Shown: in pieces, positions 33,062-45,246 of the stretch
Layout of the letters: every line of letters begins with the position of its first letter
Position numbering within the stretch: the stretch's first letter is position 1
Assembly (NCBI GenBank): GCA_015680685.1
Contig: MNCI01020745.1
Location: 445,272-509,271 of the forward strand
DNA length: 64,000 nt
Direction of reading: 5' to 3'
Source of the DNA: Gnetum montanum
Taxonomy: Eukaryota > Streptophyta > Gnetopsida > Gnetales > Gnetaceae
The notes under the pieces: generated by a model
Seen by the model: only the letters and a program-made list of their open reading frames with translations
Told to the model about the DNA's origin: nothing
The model's database searches: none
Translations under genes and position numbers: made by a program

Positions 33062-35079
33062 ATTTACGTCTAGAGGAATTAACCTAAGAGGCATCAACAA
33101 AGAAGCATAAAACACCATGAATAACAAAGAATCAAAAATTGATCATCGGCCCTTGGTTGGGTGTCATCACACCATTTTCAAAAGTACATGGGATCGAGGA
33201 AATGTGGTTCAAGATGCAAGGGATAGGTTGTAACTGAGGGAAGTCAAGAGTTGATCAAGGGTTATGATCACTTCTGGCATTGTGGGAGGGGAATGATCTC
33301 ATGTGAATGAGCTATATCTTTGGTCCTTGTCCATAGCCAGTGTTCAGCAGAGTTAGAACCAAGACATAGGAAGTGTGTTCTTTGGAGAAACGAGACTCTT
33401 ATAGAGTGTTTATGGGGCCCATTGTAAACAGCCAAAGCCACACAATGATGTGTAACATGATCTCTTTGAGACATGAGTGTAACTATTTTTCAAGACAATT
33501 ACCTTCTTGCCTAGGGCTTGTATGAGAATAGCCAATAGTCTTTTGTTTATGATGCCAACGGGGTCATGAAGACCTTTTCCATGCATTTTGCTCTTTGACC
33601 TTTTTGTTCTTTTTCATTTTTTGTCTTTTCTCTTTTCTTTTGTTTTTTCTTTGCTTTGTTTTTTCTTTTTTTTCTTTTTTTTTCTTTTTTCGATCTTTTT
33701 GAGAGAGCTTGCTTTTTGTATCGTGCTCGTGTTTAAGCTCTTGCATTTTTGCATCATGCATTGTGTGCTATGTCATGCATTGCAACTGTTTGGAGAGTCA
33801 TAGTGTGCAACAATGTATCAAGAGATCTAAACTAAGTGGAATGTATCTAGGGGTGTAATTGAATAGGGCAATTGCGACATGATGGGAAAATATGGGATGT
33901 ATCAGGAGTTGCGAATGTATTTATGAACGGATTGATTAACCCAGTTACGTGCGTTAGGAAGAATGTGATACCTTATCGTCATGATGAAGTGCATCTATGT
34001 ACGAATTCTTCAAGAGTGTCATCTTGCAAACACAACTCTAAGAAGATAAGAAAAGTACAAATGAAATGGTTAGCTAAGCACTTTAAATAAGGAGATGGAG
34101 TCACCACGTGCAACTCAAAAGCAAATAGAATCATGAACAGCATCAGCCTTGTCAAGGCCCATGAGATGAATCATGCAGCAAGTATTTGTGGAGCATGTAC
34201 AGCCAATTGCAGCAACACATCTTTTTAAGTTTTTTCCTGGTCGTCAATGATATCGCCAGTTTATAGTCTTAGCGGACCGTTGCGGGTTAGTTCTCACGTC
34301 ATAACCCCTTGGACGGTGCTAGTTTAGCATTGTAGCAGACGATGCCTTGCTAGTTTATAGTCATAGCGAACTATGAAGAGGCAAACTAGTTTATAGTCTT
34401 AGTGGACTCCATGTGCTAGTTTTATGTCATGGCGGATAGATGTGGCAGTTTAACATCATACCAGACAGAGCTCTGTGCTATCAGTTTTAAGTCATGATGC
34501 CAGGACTTCTCTGTGGTATCAATTTTAAGTCATGATGCTAGGAATTTTCTATGGTATCAGTTTTAAGTCATGATGTCAAGACTATTCTGTGCTAATTTAT
34601 AGTCATAGTGGACTGATGCTTACCTTGCTTCTGTAAAGTATGATGCTGCATGCATGGTCATGCTATGTGCCTGTGAGATCCTGCAAAAATCAACTAGGAA
34701 GAAAACAACATCAAGTGATACCTATTGTACATAGAATTAGAATGTGTGAATGAAAGAAAAGCAATGCAAAAAGTGATAGTTTTAGGCCATTCCGAGCCGT
34801 ATGCTAGTTTAAGGCCTTTTCGGGCCATGTGTTTTTGTAGTTTTATGTTTTTATGTTTGATGTTTTTCAAATGCAATGTGTAAACTAAGTTGACGAATGT
34901 GTAAACAAAGCAGAATGTGTGATCTAAGTGAGCGGGAAAAATGTAAATGCATAGGCTAGTGCAATGTAAAAAAAAGTCAAAAATGCATGTCAGAGGGGTA
35001 GGCAGAAGGTAGGCAAGCATTTAGCACATTTTCAGCCAAGGGAGAGTCTTGGTCATGTAGTTGCTTCCTAACTAGGCAT
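33062..35079. other. Repeat-rich, gene-free 3' interior of element 3
   Basis: This is where pol would lie in an autonomous Tat element. It holds a pyrimidine-rich microsatellite at about 33590-33695 and a degenerate array of AGTTTATAGTCATAGCGGAC-like units at about 34255-34620. No RT, RNase H or integrase motif was found on either strand by reading the frames. Confidence 0.65.
34255..34620. repeat. Degenerate AGTTTATAGTC repeat array in element 3
   Basis: At least nine imperfect copies of a phrase like CTAGTTTATAGTCATAGCGGAC or CAGTTTTAAGTCATGATGCCAG, spaced about 35-60 bp. Isolated copies of the same phrase recur inside the coding region at 36246-36296. Confidence 0.65.
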
Positions 35080-36520
35080 GGATTAGGGAGCATGCAAGGT
35101 TTAGGATCCTCTGGGGGCTATCGACTTCAACCACTCGTTCGGGTGTGTTAGCCTCAAGAATTATGTTGGTTACCATAGGTGTACCACCAAGAAACTCTTC
35201 TTCCAAAACTTGCACCATGTCTATGTCATAGATAGTCGAAGAGGAAACGTTATCACCATGGATGATAACTTGACCACCTTCGTATGGAAGGTGGATTTCT
35301 TAGTGGATGGGAGAGGAGATGGCCCTTAGTTGATCTAGCCAAGGCTTGCCTAGAATCATGTTGAAACCTGGCATCTCCTCTATGACAGTGAAATTTGCAC
35401 TAGTGGGGAATTACTCTCCTGCTACAAAGGCTAAGTTGATTGTACCCTTGACTGTGACACGTGATCCATTGAAGGATTCTAGACATGTGGTTTTGGTTGT
35501 CTTGATTTCATCTGTCATGCCTAGCTTATCGATGATGGAGTATAGGACTACGTTCGTTGCTGCACCATCATCAACATGCACTTTGTGGATGGTGCACTAC
35601 CCAACACGAATGCTAATGGATAGTGGAGCTGTAGTGACTTCCCCTTGTTTGGGGTTGACTTTAAATGCATCATCACAAAAGGCTAAGGTTGTTCAACCCA
35701 ATTCTTATGGTGTGGGAGGCAACATTGTTGCACAAATGGATGCCTCATTTGCAGGGATGTCCTCCATAACAGGAATAGAGGCTAAGACCTGGGCCAATTC
35801 TTGGCAGTGAGAAGGTGAGGTCTTGACCAGGTCGTATAAGCTAAATGTTGTGTTCTTTTGCTTGAGCATTTGCTTTACTTAGGTTAGTGCAACTCCGAAG
35901 TCTTTGTCATTAGCCATTGTGTTGGATTTGACTTCCTCCATGAAGCTTGAAAGATAGACATCTCGAGAGGGGGACTTGGGCTTGGTTTGCTTGGGGGTAG
36001 AGGTCCCAGTGTTCAGTTATTATTTTCTAGTTGTGGCCTTTGCTTCGACCATGGGAGTTGCGAGGTGCTCATTCGTCCTCTTGTATTCCCATTTGGTGGG
36101 CCTACCCAGGTTGCTAGTGGGATCAACCCTTGCAGGAGGAGGGATTGAGATGTTGCCCACTATTGGGCTTCAGGTAGGTGAGGGGCCATCACGTTGTGGC
36201 ACCTTGATGACAAAAGGTTGCTTCCCAGTTTTTGTTGCTACGTCATGCTAGTTTAACGTCTTAGCGGATGAGTCATGCCAAGGGGACGTCTTAGCGGACA
36301 ATGTCTATGGTGCCTTGACCACAAAGAGTGGTGTGGGTGCCTGCGGTGGCACTTTGATAACAAAGGGAGGCCTCTTGCTTGTGGAGGCTAAGGGGACCTT
36401 TGCCTTGTTAGGAGGCACACGGATCACAAAAGTTTGTTGCACAGGTTTGGGCTTGCCACCTATGCTAATTGAGTTTATGACATAGGAGGCATCATTTGTG
36501 TTGGATTGACTTACCATGTC
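35080..36520 (-). pseudogene. Gag C-terminus and aspartic protease of element 3
   Basis: The minus strand gives repeated FVI[KR]VPP motifs (36305-36526), likely a disordered linker, followed by the protease with KVHVDDGAATNVVLYSIIDK at about 35520-35590. The active site is D-D-G-A rather than D-S/T-G, a form common in Tat-lineage proteases. The tail EEFLGGTPMVTNI to SLIHA ends near 35080. Stops are scattered. The plus-strand frame 35346-35810 is only its antisense. Confidence 0.7.
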
Positions 36521-36529
36521 AATCACTAG

Positions 36530-38440
36530 TTAGCCTTGTTTTATCATTCCTTGCAGGTCATCTTGCAAGGCATGATAGTTTTCTGTACTGTGACCAACCA
36601 TTTGATGGTAATGACAGTATTGTTCCAATTTAAAATGTTGTGGGACTAGGGGCTCATTTGGTACTGCTAAGGTGGGGTTCCTTAGTAGCTCGTAGTTCCT
36701 ATCATGTCTTTGGTGGGTAATCTCTGACACATGTTTGTGTTGGGTTTGCCCAGCTTTCAAGATTTGCTCCAATAGTTGAGAGGGTTGCATCGGTAGTGGT
36801 GTATACTTTGAGCGGTCCTTGCACTAAAAGTTGGGCCTTGGGGTGGCCCCTACCGATGTAGGTGAGTTGGCACCAAAGTTGGTGGCTTTGTTAGCTAAGG
36901 CTTTAGGTTGCTTAGCTGTTGGGCCCCAGTTGGTTGCTTTTGTGATTGTAGCTACTGTTGCCTCGATTGTGTTTTGCTTGTGAGTATGTTGGTTTTTGTA
37001 GGCCACATAAGCTGGGTCATTTCTTAATTGCACTGCCTCCTCTAGGCTTTTGATTTATGTGAATGCTTGACTCAAAGTACGAGCATTCAAATAATAGAGT
37101 TTTGACTTAACAAAGTCATTCACAGCAACTTTAAAAATGGTGAGCAAGTATGTCTTAGGTATGGGCTCGTGGAGTCCATTCAGGGCTGCACTCCATCTTT
37201 GGATGAATTTTTGCACTGGCTCTAAAGGTGCTTGTTTAATTTGAATGAAACTGTCCAGTGTGGCTTCAGGCTTTAGATTATACTTGAAACGAGTGACAAA
37301 CTGATGTAACAAGTCCTCTAGAGAGAATATGGAGTTACGGGGTAAGGTACGATACCAGTCTAAGGCTTTTCCCATTAAGGACATAGCAAAAACTCGCAGA
37401 ATTGCATGAGGCTAGGCCTAAAGCAGAAGACATTCTAGTTGAAATGTCACTAGGTGGGCATTTGGATCTCCCTCTCCATTGTACTTTGTTAGCTGAGGTA
37501 ATGGGATCTCCTTTGGTAAGGTTAATGGTGGAATTGAAGGGTGGATTGGGTCATCTTGGTAAAGTTCCAACACCTTGATTTCCTCAATGTTTGCAATTTT
37601 AAGGCACTTTACCTCTTTAGTTAACATGTGCATCATTTTCTTCATGTCTACCCACTCTTGGGTGATAGGCAGACTGGTGGGTTGAATGGATTGTGATTAA
37701 TAGTAGTTTGACTGTTGTATCATTTGTGGAAAGGGAACCTATTGGATTGTGGATTGTTGTTGTGGTGGAACAACATTTAGAGATGGGATCACAGGGTGTG
37801 GTACGCTGTATAGAGTAGGTTGGTGTTGCTGGACAGCTGATGAAACCCACTGCCCAACCACAGGTTGTGAGGTGACACCTTGAACATGTTGTGCTGAAGT
37901 AGTCAGAGGTGCCCCATGGGTTTGTACTTGTGGTATGTAATGGGTGGACATGGAAGCTAGTATTTCTTGTCGAGAACCTAGTCCTCACATGTATGCAAAC
38001 GAAGGAGGAAGCATGGTTCCCTCTAGGAAAGGTTGGAATAATGGGTTTGTATAGGCACGAGGACTGATAGTATGTTATGAATCTCCATGCTCAGATTGGG
38101 TGGCAAATTCATCTTCCTCATTTCCATTCTGAGGCTCTATCGGAGGTGGCTGTAAGGCTTGACTCCTTGCCATGAGAAGCTGAAACATGAGTTAATGATG
38201 GTGTTTGGAAAGGGGGATTATGTCAAATCCTGAGGGAATGAACTCATGACCTCCCTTGTAGATGAGCTCATAGTTTTGCTTTTCCTCTCTTTCTATGCAA
38301 TCGATAGGTAAGTTGGCTTTGATTTTTACAAAAATGAAGTTATATTGTTCAGGTGTAAGGATTGCGTAAGTAGGGTTGATCTGGGAAGATTCCATGACAG
38401 CGTGTACAAGTTGAAGGTGTGTGCAGCGTGAGTAACTCAT
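36530..38440 (-). pseudogene. Gag of element 3 (Tat-like)
   Basis: ATG at 38440 (MSYSRCTHLQLV). A Gln/Pro-rich segment follows (37739-37951), then a coiled region EEIKVLELYQDD (37418-37645), the capsid core LMGKALDWYRTLPRNSI and FVTRFKYNL...FIQIKQAPLEPVQKFIQRW (37055-37384), NDPAYVAYKNQH (36824-37033) and the zinc finger YCHYHQMVGHSTENYHALQ (36530-36620). The LDWYRTLP...F...RF order is typical of the Retrotrans_gag family. In-frame stops lie where Gln or Trp is expected. Confidence 0.8.
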
Positions 38441-38630
38441 GGTGTGCTTAACTGGCAGCGTGACTGACTAACAGCGTGACCAACTACAGCGTGAGCAAAC
38501 TGTAGTGTGACCAATTGCAATGTGACCAACTGTAGCATGACCAACTGCAATGTGACTAACTACAGCATGACCAACTACAGCATGACCAACTGCAACATGA
38601 CTGACTGCAACGTGACCAATTGATTTGAGT
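38441..38630. repeat. 15-bp tandem repeat in element 3 leader
   Basis: About twelve imperfect copies of AGCGTGACCAACTAC/G in register, between the gag ATG and the primer site. The GCGTGAC core also recurs throughout the LTRs of this element. Confidence 0.85.
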
Positions 38631-38686
38631 TTCAGCATTTGGAAGCATTAGTTGGGTATGTTTTGACAAGATGATAAACAAGGAAG

Positions 38687-38705
38687 GCCCTCCTTCTAGA
38701 GCCAA
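38687..38705 (-). other. Candidate primer-binding site of element 3
   Basis: Five bases from the 5' LTR end the minus strand reads TTGGCTCTAGAAGGAGGGC. It begins TGG as primer sites do, but I cannot assign the tRNA; Tat elements usually use tRNA-Arg. Confidence 0.4.
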
Positions 38706-38710
38706 TTTAC

Positions 38711-40825
38711 TGTACTAACCTAAATTGTCAATGTAAGGCTGGAAGGAAAAAAACAAACATCGAAAGATGGTTGGGCATGCACAACTGACCCTGCCTTCAC
38801 CTGAGGGCAAGCTGGAAAAGTAAACGAAGGCAAAGTGCCTTGGATGGTTTGCATGCAAATCAACCAAGGACTTCCCCAAGCGTAAGCTATGGCTAGCGCT
38901 AGGGTTATCGTAAACGATGTAAACGGAATGCAAACAGAGACACAAAATGTAAACAGAGTGCAGAGCGTAAACAGAGATTGAATTGTAAACGAAGCGTAAA
39001 CAGAGCTATATTGTAAACAAAGCATTAATAGAGTAAACAATGTAAATGGAAGGCAATAATGAACTGTATTGTATTGTTTAAACAAGAATGTGCACCAGTC
39101 AAAGTGTAGCTACACGTATGGATGGCAGGTCAAGCACTAAGCACCAGGATGACGTCTAAAGTGTTTTGATGCTAGGAGTCAAGTGTGTCTGAGCATCCTA
39201 GGCTACTGGTCGATACTTCCCAAGCCGCCAACCTTCAAAATTGCCCCCCTCCCCATTTATGTGAATTGACAGGGTATTTATAGGATCGGGCCAAGCTCAG
39301 GCACGAAATTCATGAATGGAATCAACAATTGGGGGATGAGAGAAAAATAGATCAAGTGACACGTGTCTGGTGGATAGTTGTGCATGAGTTGGATGTGTGT
39401 CGACAAGCTACGTTCTTGACCAGGTACATTGCATTTTACAACTCGTGGGTTACTCAAGCCCATGGGAGTACATACAATTTAAATCGTGAGGGCTCAACAT
39501 GCCCACAAATGAAGAAAATTTACAAAGAAAATCAAAGGGGATGTGTGTCGGCAAGCTACGTTCTTGACTAGGTACATTGCATTTTACAACTCATGGGTTA
39601 CTCAAGCCCATGGGAGTACATACAATTTAAATCGTGAGGGCTCCACATGCCCACAAATGAAGAAAATTTACAAAAAAAATCAAAGGGATTGACTCAGGCT
39701 CGCTTGAAACTTCTTAGTCTCTGAATCAACTGTTGTAGGATGTAGATTTGAGGGGTTTTGTGGTTATTTGAGCTATTTCTATTTTGCCAAAGCCTCCAAC
39801 GTGAGTGGATGTGCCTCCAGCATGAGCTGAGTTGAGCTTCAACATGAGTTCATTTGTGTTGACACTACGCTCACACCCAGCGTGACCTCCAGCATGAGTC
39901 CCAGCATCCCAGCATGCCAGCGTGTGTACACTACAACATGTGCATGCTGCACTCATGCCCAGCGTGACCTTCAACATGCATTTGGAGTACCTTTGTTTGA
40001 GCGTGATCGGTAGTCACATTACACTCATGCTGGGTAGTCATGCTGGGTGTGTCCTTAGCGTGACCTCAGCATGAGTGAGGTGAAATGTAATTTTTGACAT
40101 CAAATTTTGAATTTTTTGAAGCTTTTTTCTAGGTACAACAATTTTCTACCTATGTTTGACCCTGTAAGTTGAAATTTTAGCCTGAACGTGCCCTGTTCGG
40201 AGCCACTTTTGGCAGGTCACGCTGGACTCATGCGGCAACGTGACCTGCAGCGTGACCTCAAAAACTTGCAATTTTGAGCTAAAATATGGAATTTCTAAAG
40301 GTTGGAACCTATAGTTGTTAATAGTGGACCCTGAGGATGATTTGCACCATTGAAATCAAGTCATTTTGACTTAGTTTTGAGGCCCTAAAAGTTGGTCATG
40401 CTAGACTCATGCGGTAGCGTGACCTGCAGCATGACTTGTAGTGTGACCTCAAAAACTTGCAATTTTAAGCTGAAATCTAGAATTTTTGAAGGCTAGAACC
40501 CATAGTTATCAATATTTAACCCTAAGGATGATTTGCACCTTTGAAATCAAGTCATTTTGACTCAGTTTTGAGGCCCTAAAAGTTGGTCACACTAGACTCA
40601 TGTGCCAGTGTGACCTACAACGTGACTCCCGAAAACCATTTGGAAATGATCATTTTTAAACCAGTTTTGATGCTGTCTGAAGTTGCTCATGCTAAGGGTG
40701 AGTAAGTTACCTTGGGCAAGCTAGGTGTGAGCTCCATGCCTTAGCCAAATTTTGCCTCCTGAAACTTTGAAAGGGCTTGAGTCGTTCTCATTTTAAAGTG
40801 CTAGGCTGAAATTAATGGTGTTTCA
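38711..40825 (-). repeat. 5' LTR of element 3
   Basis: 2115 bp, partner of 30729-33048. Keeps a minus-strand TATA box (CTATAAATACC at about 39273-39283). Has a private 148-bp tandem duplication (39393-39540 and 39541-39688) and two fewer 179-bp units than its partner, which together nearly explain the length difference. Confidence 0.88.
39393..39688. repeat. 148-bp tandem duplication in element 3 5' LTR
   Basis: 39393-39540 is repeated at 39541-39688 with few differences (both start ATGTGTGTCG and end near ATCAAAGGG). The 3' LTR has one copy (about 31418-31565). Confidence 0.9.
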
Positions 40826-40830
40826 ATGGC

Positions 40831-41720
40831 CTCACTATTTCTAACTATCTGGTTATTTCTTGGATGATCCTTATTTTCTCCTAGTCCACCTTGATCCCTT
40901 TGTTTGAATTCGATTCCTCAAGATAATGCCCTCTTGGACCATCATCTGGCTTTTCTACCAATTGAGCCTTATGTTTGTCCCCACACATTGTTGAAGCATT
41001 TACTTAAGATAGTCCAAGGCTTGCTCATAGATAGCCCTATAAGAAGAGAAGTCATCTTAAAGACTTCTACCTCACTACTGATCTATTATTGAAAGATGCT
41101 TAGGACCAATCATTGGAATATAGGGGGTGCATTACATAGGTCAAAGGACATCTTCTTATATGCAAAAGTTCCCCTAGGACTTGTAAATGTTATTTTGGAC
41201 TGGTCCTTTAGTATAATCTAGATTTGTTATAACCACTATAACCATCCAGAAAGCTATAGTAACAATGTCCTACAATAGTGTCTAGCATTTGGTCCACAAA
41301 TGGAAATGGGAAATGATCTTTGTAAGTTACCATATTCAACAACCAAAAGTCTATAGAGACTCTCCACTTTCTTCTTTTCTTTGATACCATAATGAGTGGG
41401 CTACCCCACTCGCTATTCACAATGGGATAAATGAACCCAACCTTGACGAGTTTCTTAATCTCCTCCTTGATGATTTGTTTGAGTTTGGGGTTCAAGCATC
41501 TTTGCAGCTATCTCTTTGATTTTATGGAGGGTTCTGTATAAATTTTGTGTTGGCATATCCTAGGATCAATTCATGTTAGCTCATGATATGACCAGGTGAA
41601 GGCTATTGGCCATTTGTTCACAACTTCCAACAATTTCTTCTTTTTTTAGGAGCAAGTGTGGCATTGATGATTACTAACTTGTCATTGTTCAAAAATGCAT
41701 ATTCCATTCCTATTGGTAGA
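40831..41720 (-). pseudogene. Reverse transcriptase of element 0
   Basis: The minus strand encodes the RT fingers/palm: LVKVGFIYPIVNSEWGSPL, RKWRVSIDFWLLN, KDHFPFPFVDQMLDTIVGH and SFLDGYSGYN (41208-41495), in the exact order of Athila RTs. Near 41055 the catalytic region reads GATGAC in a frame shifted by a missing base, so the Asp pair itself is still encoded. Continues from the thumb/RNase H piece at 29791-30728, from which it is separated by element 3. Confidence 0.85.
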
Positions 41721-42640
41721 GCCTTTAACTCAATGAGCTCTTTCTTGAAAGTTTTAGGAATCTCCAACTCACCTCCCCCCCCTAAACAATCCATCTCTAT
41801 TTATGCATTAAAGAGTTACCAGTGAAGTTGCTCCAATTTGTCCATGCTTTCAACATAGAAGCTAGTTCTATGCATATTGTTGATCCATCCTCATTATCCA
41901 TTGTCAACCACTAGGTACCCTCTTGTTTAGTGGCTACTATGTACAAGAACCTTTGAATTTTTGTCATCTCTACTACTAATTGCATGCTTGAAGTGATGTA
42001 TCTTTGATGGTTCATGGTCTTTGCATGAAATGGCACCCTCTATAGTTGTACACGATGCATGGAACTCTTCTTTTTGATTTTTCCAAATTTATTTTCCTTG
42101 AAAATCTCTAAGGAAAGATCTAGAATTTCCAACCTAGCATAGATGATGCTCATCCATGCTCTTCCCATGATGATAGGAAAGTCCTCTTTGTAGTTCTTCA
42201 CATGGATCCCCACAAAACCGGTAGGATAGGACCATCCATAAATGATGGTCACAATGTCCTCCATCAATCCCAGAAGAACACTGATGGATTGGTCTACTAA
42301 CTACAATATGATATTTCTCTTTTTCAAAGGAGGAAGGTTCCAAACATGGTATATCTCTTGTGAAATAAAGTTAACTCTAGAACCTAAATCCAAAAGAGCC
42401 TTACAGAATTCATTTTTGACAATCTACAAGTAAATAAGAGGACTCCTAGGATCATATCTCTTCTTGGGAAGATGACTGACCTTGATCTAATCTATGACCT
42501 CATGGGTCAACATGATAGCATGCAATTGGGAAGCACATTGAGTTGATGGCTACTCAAAAAGAATTTCAAAGGTTGAGATAGTAGGGTTAATAGCCACTAG
42601 TGTTTGTGAGGGCTTTTTGGGACTATTGGTTTTGAAGAAT
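41721..42640 (-). pseudogene. Aspartic protease of element 0
   Basis: MEDIVTIIYGWSYPTGFVGI and IIMGRAWMSIIYAR (42040-42267) match the flap and C-terminal segments of the other copies; the upstream DSG region (about 42360-42400) is in a different frame (SFDLGSRVNF-like). 41500-42040 is a degraded linker to RT. Confidence 0.75.
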
Positions 42641-45226
42641 GGCCTCTTGCAAGGCTTAGATTTGGGACCACTTAGCTAAGGACCTAGCTACAAATTTACT
42701 GCCCTCCTAGCATCTCTTTATTGTGGCTAGGCAGGTATTTTATCCTACATGGATGGACCAAGTGACAAAGGAGTTGATGGTGGTGGCGTAGGAGTTGATG
42801 GTTATTAAGGAGGATAGAAAGAAAATGAAGATTCCTCTTTTGGAGAAAATGCTATATAGTACTCTAAAGGGTAGTAGTGGTGTGAAAAGAAAGCATGACT
42901 AGAATAGTCACATTGAGAGACCAGCTACTGAACATAGTACCCATAAGGATTAGTTTAGTGATAAGGGTGATGCTACCTTGAAGGTGACATCCCTCAAGAC
43001 TGTGGATGTTACCATTACTCATATTATTCTTGAGGTTGAGATGGTGCTCCACTCAAATGGTATGCTTGTTGGTGGAATTGATGGCAATAATTGCCTTGTG
43101 GATAAGAAAACCTCCTTGGTGCTTGCCATTTTGCCAATCTAGGATTTAAAGCATACACCCCAGATTCTTGTAAGTGTGACAATATAGGACAACATCCCTT
43201 GGGATGTTTGTATTGATAGATGTCACATCCATCATCATTAGAATTGGAATCTTTGCAATATTCTTGTTTAGCTTCCTTATTCTTCCTCTGCTTATTACCA
43301 GCACCTCTTTGATCTCTACATTCTTCTACAATCTTTAGAGTAGCTTGAAACTTCTCATCCAAAGAGTCTCACATCTTATCAACCTGAGCCGATATTTCAA
43401 CAATAGATTTTTGGATTGGCAAGGTTTTCTTCTACACTACTTCGTTAAGTGGTGCCTCCTCCTCATTTTCACGGAAACAAACCCCCCTCTAGTAGATGAA
43501 GAGGTCTCTATTATATTCTTTTTCACTTTTCCATTTTTTCAACTCTCCTTCCTCTTTGGTCGCTTGCTCAATGAGCCTTTGAATTTGATGGGCCCATAGC
43601 TCAAAAAGTCTCCCTTGGGCATAGATCCCAAGCATCCTCCTTGCTTTAGTTCTAAGTCCATCTATGATATGGTGTAGCTATTCCCATTGGAGGTATCTGT
43701 GGCCTAGGTAATAGTGCAACAAAGAGTAGTATCTACCCATAGCTACATCCAAGGACTCATGAGTGCCTTGTTTCCAACCTTGGATTTTCCTCCACAAATT
43801 GAACACTCTTGAGTACATTTGGTATTTGTCATTGAACTGCTCTAGCATTGTACTCCATCACTGAATGGATTCCAATTCCAAGAACCAAACTAGCTTTTTA
43901 CTTCCTTGATGAGTGTCCTTGGAAATAGTTTTAGCTTTTTCCATTCATTATCCATCTTTTGCAAGGCATAGACATTATAGAAGGCTTGCAAATGATTTTT
44001 TATGGATCTAAATTATATTTCCCATAAAACTTGAAGATATTGTTCCTATCTAGCTATTTGATGTGGCTTTCCTTCAAGTGCCTGGTTGGTATTCTAATAG
44101 CCTCTAAAATATTCAACATATTTCTTGTAACTAATAGAGGCTTATCATAGTCATGTCAGTTGTGGTGGCCTCTATCATGGCCATGATGCCTACAATGAGT
44201 CCTGCTTGCCTTCGTTCTCTGTGATGTTCGTCACCTTATTGCTGTTCATGGTCTTGATCCCTGTTATCTCAATGAGATCTATGATCATTCCAATTTTTCC
44301 ATTCATCTCTATCATGATTTTTGTTATTCTTTCCATGGTCCCAACCTCCACTTCTCCTATCGGAATCAAAGGTAGAATATAATGAGGATGATGATGAAGG
44401 TAAAGAGGAAGAAAAATTAGCACTAGAACGATGCCTACTACCTCCTCTTCTTTGGTCCTTACTGTGATCACCATGTTTATCTTTCTCCTAGTGCTTATCA
44501 CTATTATTTCCCCTAGGTGATCGACTATCGCTGCCATTTTTTGAGGCCCCATAGTCTTGAGACCCATTTCTCCTATCATCAAGGTTGACCACAATTGGTT
44601 ACAACCATTGGTTAAGGGACTTCCCATTAAAGAAATGGGGAGAATCAGTGTATTGGGATTGGCCTAAAAAGAAGTCCTCGTCATCTTTGTGTGGTTGCAA
44701 GAATAAGTGAGTAGGAAACGTTTTTCTCTTTGTAGCCTCATATCAAGCTTCCATTTATCTATCTTTCTTTTGTTGGACCTCTATGGGATGATAATCTTGA
44801 TAGAGGTGATCTTGAACTTCATACTCCTCATTAAGTTTAGTGATGCTAAACTTGATGAGATTGTTAATCAACATCATAGGAACAGATCGGTCGAGAGGCA
44901 ACACACTATTACCTTCCATGTCTCCTCATCACAATTACTTGTCCTAATGCAAGAAGAAGGTGAAATCTGGAGCGTAATGATCCAAATGGATGTAGATAAC
45001 CTGAAACTATTGGGGCACTTGCATTTTTGGGCTTCTTGCCTTTGGTTGGATCTACCAGTGAATGATAGTGGAGATTCTTCCCTACAAGAAGAAGCTATAT
45101 CAATGATTGTTTAAAAATAATGTGTTTATTATTATTGTATTCTTAATGATTTAGCATTAATTTTTCATTACAACATCTTTAGATGATTTCAGTATCTTTT
45201 CTATATAGTGTACTCAGCTAGACTAA
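42641..45226 (-). pseudogene. Gag of element 0
   Basis: Minus-strand pieces: zinc-knuckle-like CDIYQYKHPKGCCP with FQATLKIVEECRDQRG (43024-43362), the capsid core around 43830-43990 (matching SWYWSL...RWSTML in degraded form) and an N-terminal EEYEVQDHLYQDYHP segment near 44800. The acidic Gly/Asn/Ile-rich frame at 44190-44627 is out of frame with gag. Many stops. Confidence 0.7.
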
Positions 45227-45246
45227 GTCCCTAACAATGATGCCAA
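45227..45246 (-). other. Primer-binding site of element 0 (Asp-tRNA type)
   Basis: After the LTR end the minus strand reads TTGGCATCATTGTTAGGGAC, the same site as in elements 1 and 2 with a few transitions. Confidence 0.75.

Larger units (their letters stand above)
30729..40825 (-). mobile_element. Element 3: Tat-like Ty3/gypsy gag-protease element with giant LTRs
   Basis: LTRs 30729-33048 (2320 bp) and 38711-40825 (2115 bp) start TGTA and end GGTGTTTCA on the plus strand; flanks carry ATGGC at 30724-30728 and 40826-40830. Gag and protease lie on the minus strand next to the right LTR, so that is the 5' LTR. Between protease (ending near 35080) and the left LTR there are about 2 kb of repeats with no RT, RNase H or integrase. 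The gag zinc-finger style (CHYHQMVGHSTENYHALQ) and the DDGAATN protease resemble the Tat/Ogre lineage. Non-autonomous by structure. Confidence 0.88.

Noticed and set aside
33564-33803. Lys-rich and Phe-rich open frames on opposite strands
   Set aside because: Both derive from a pyrimidine-rich microsatellite; composition explains them.
35346-35810. 154-codon plus-strand frame
   Set aside because: Antisense to the element 3 protease, whose DDGAATN motif is on the minus strand.
38441-38630. 15-bp repeats considered as a CRISPR or centromeric satellite
   Set aside because: Units are too short, have no spacers and lie within one retroelement leader.
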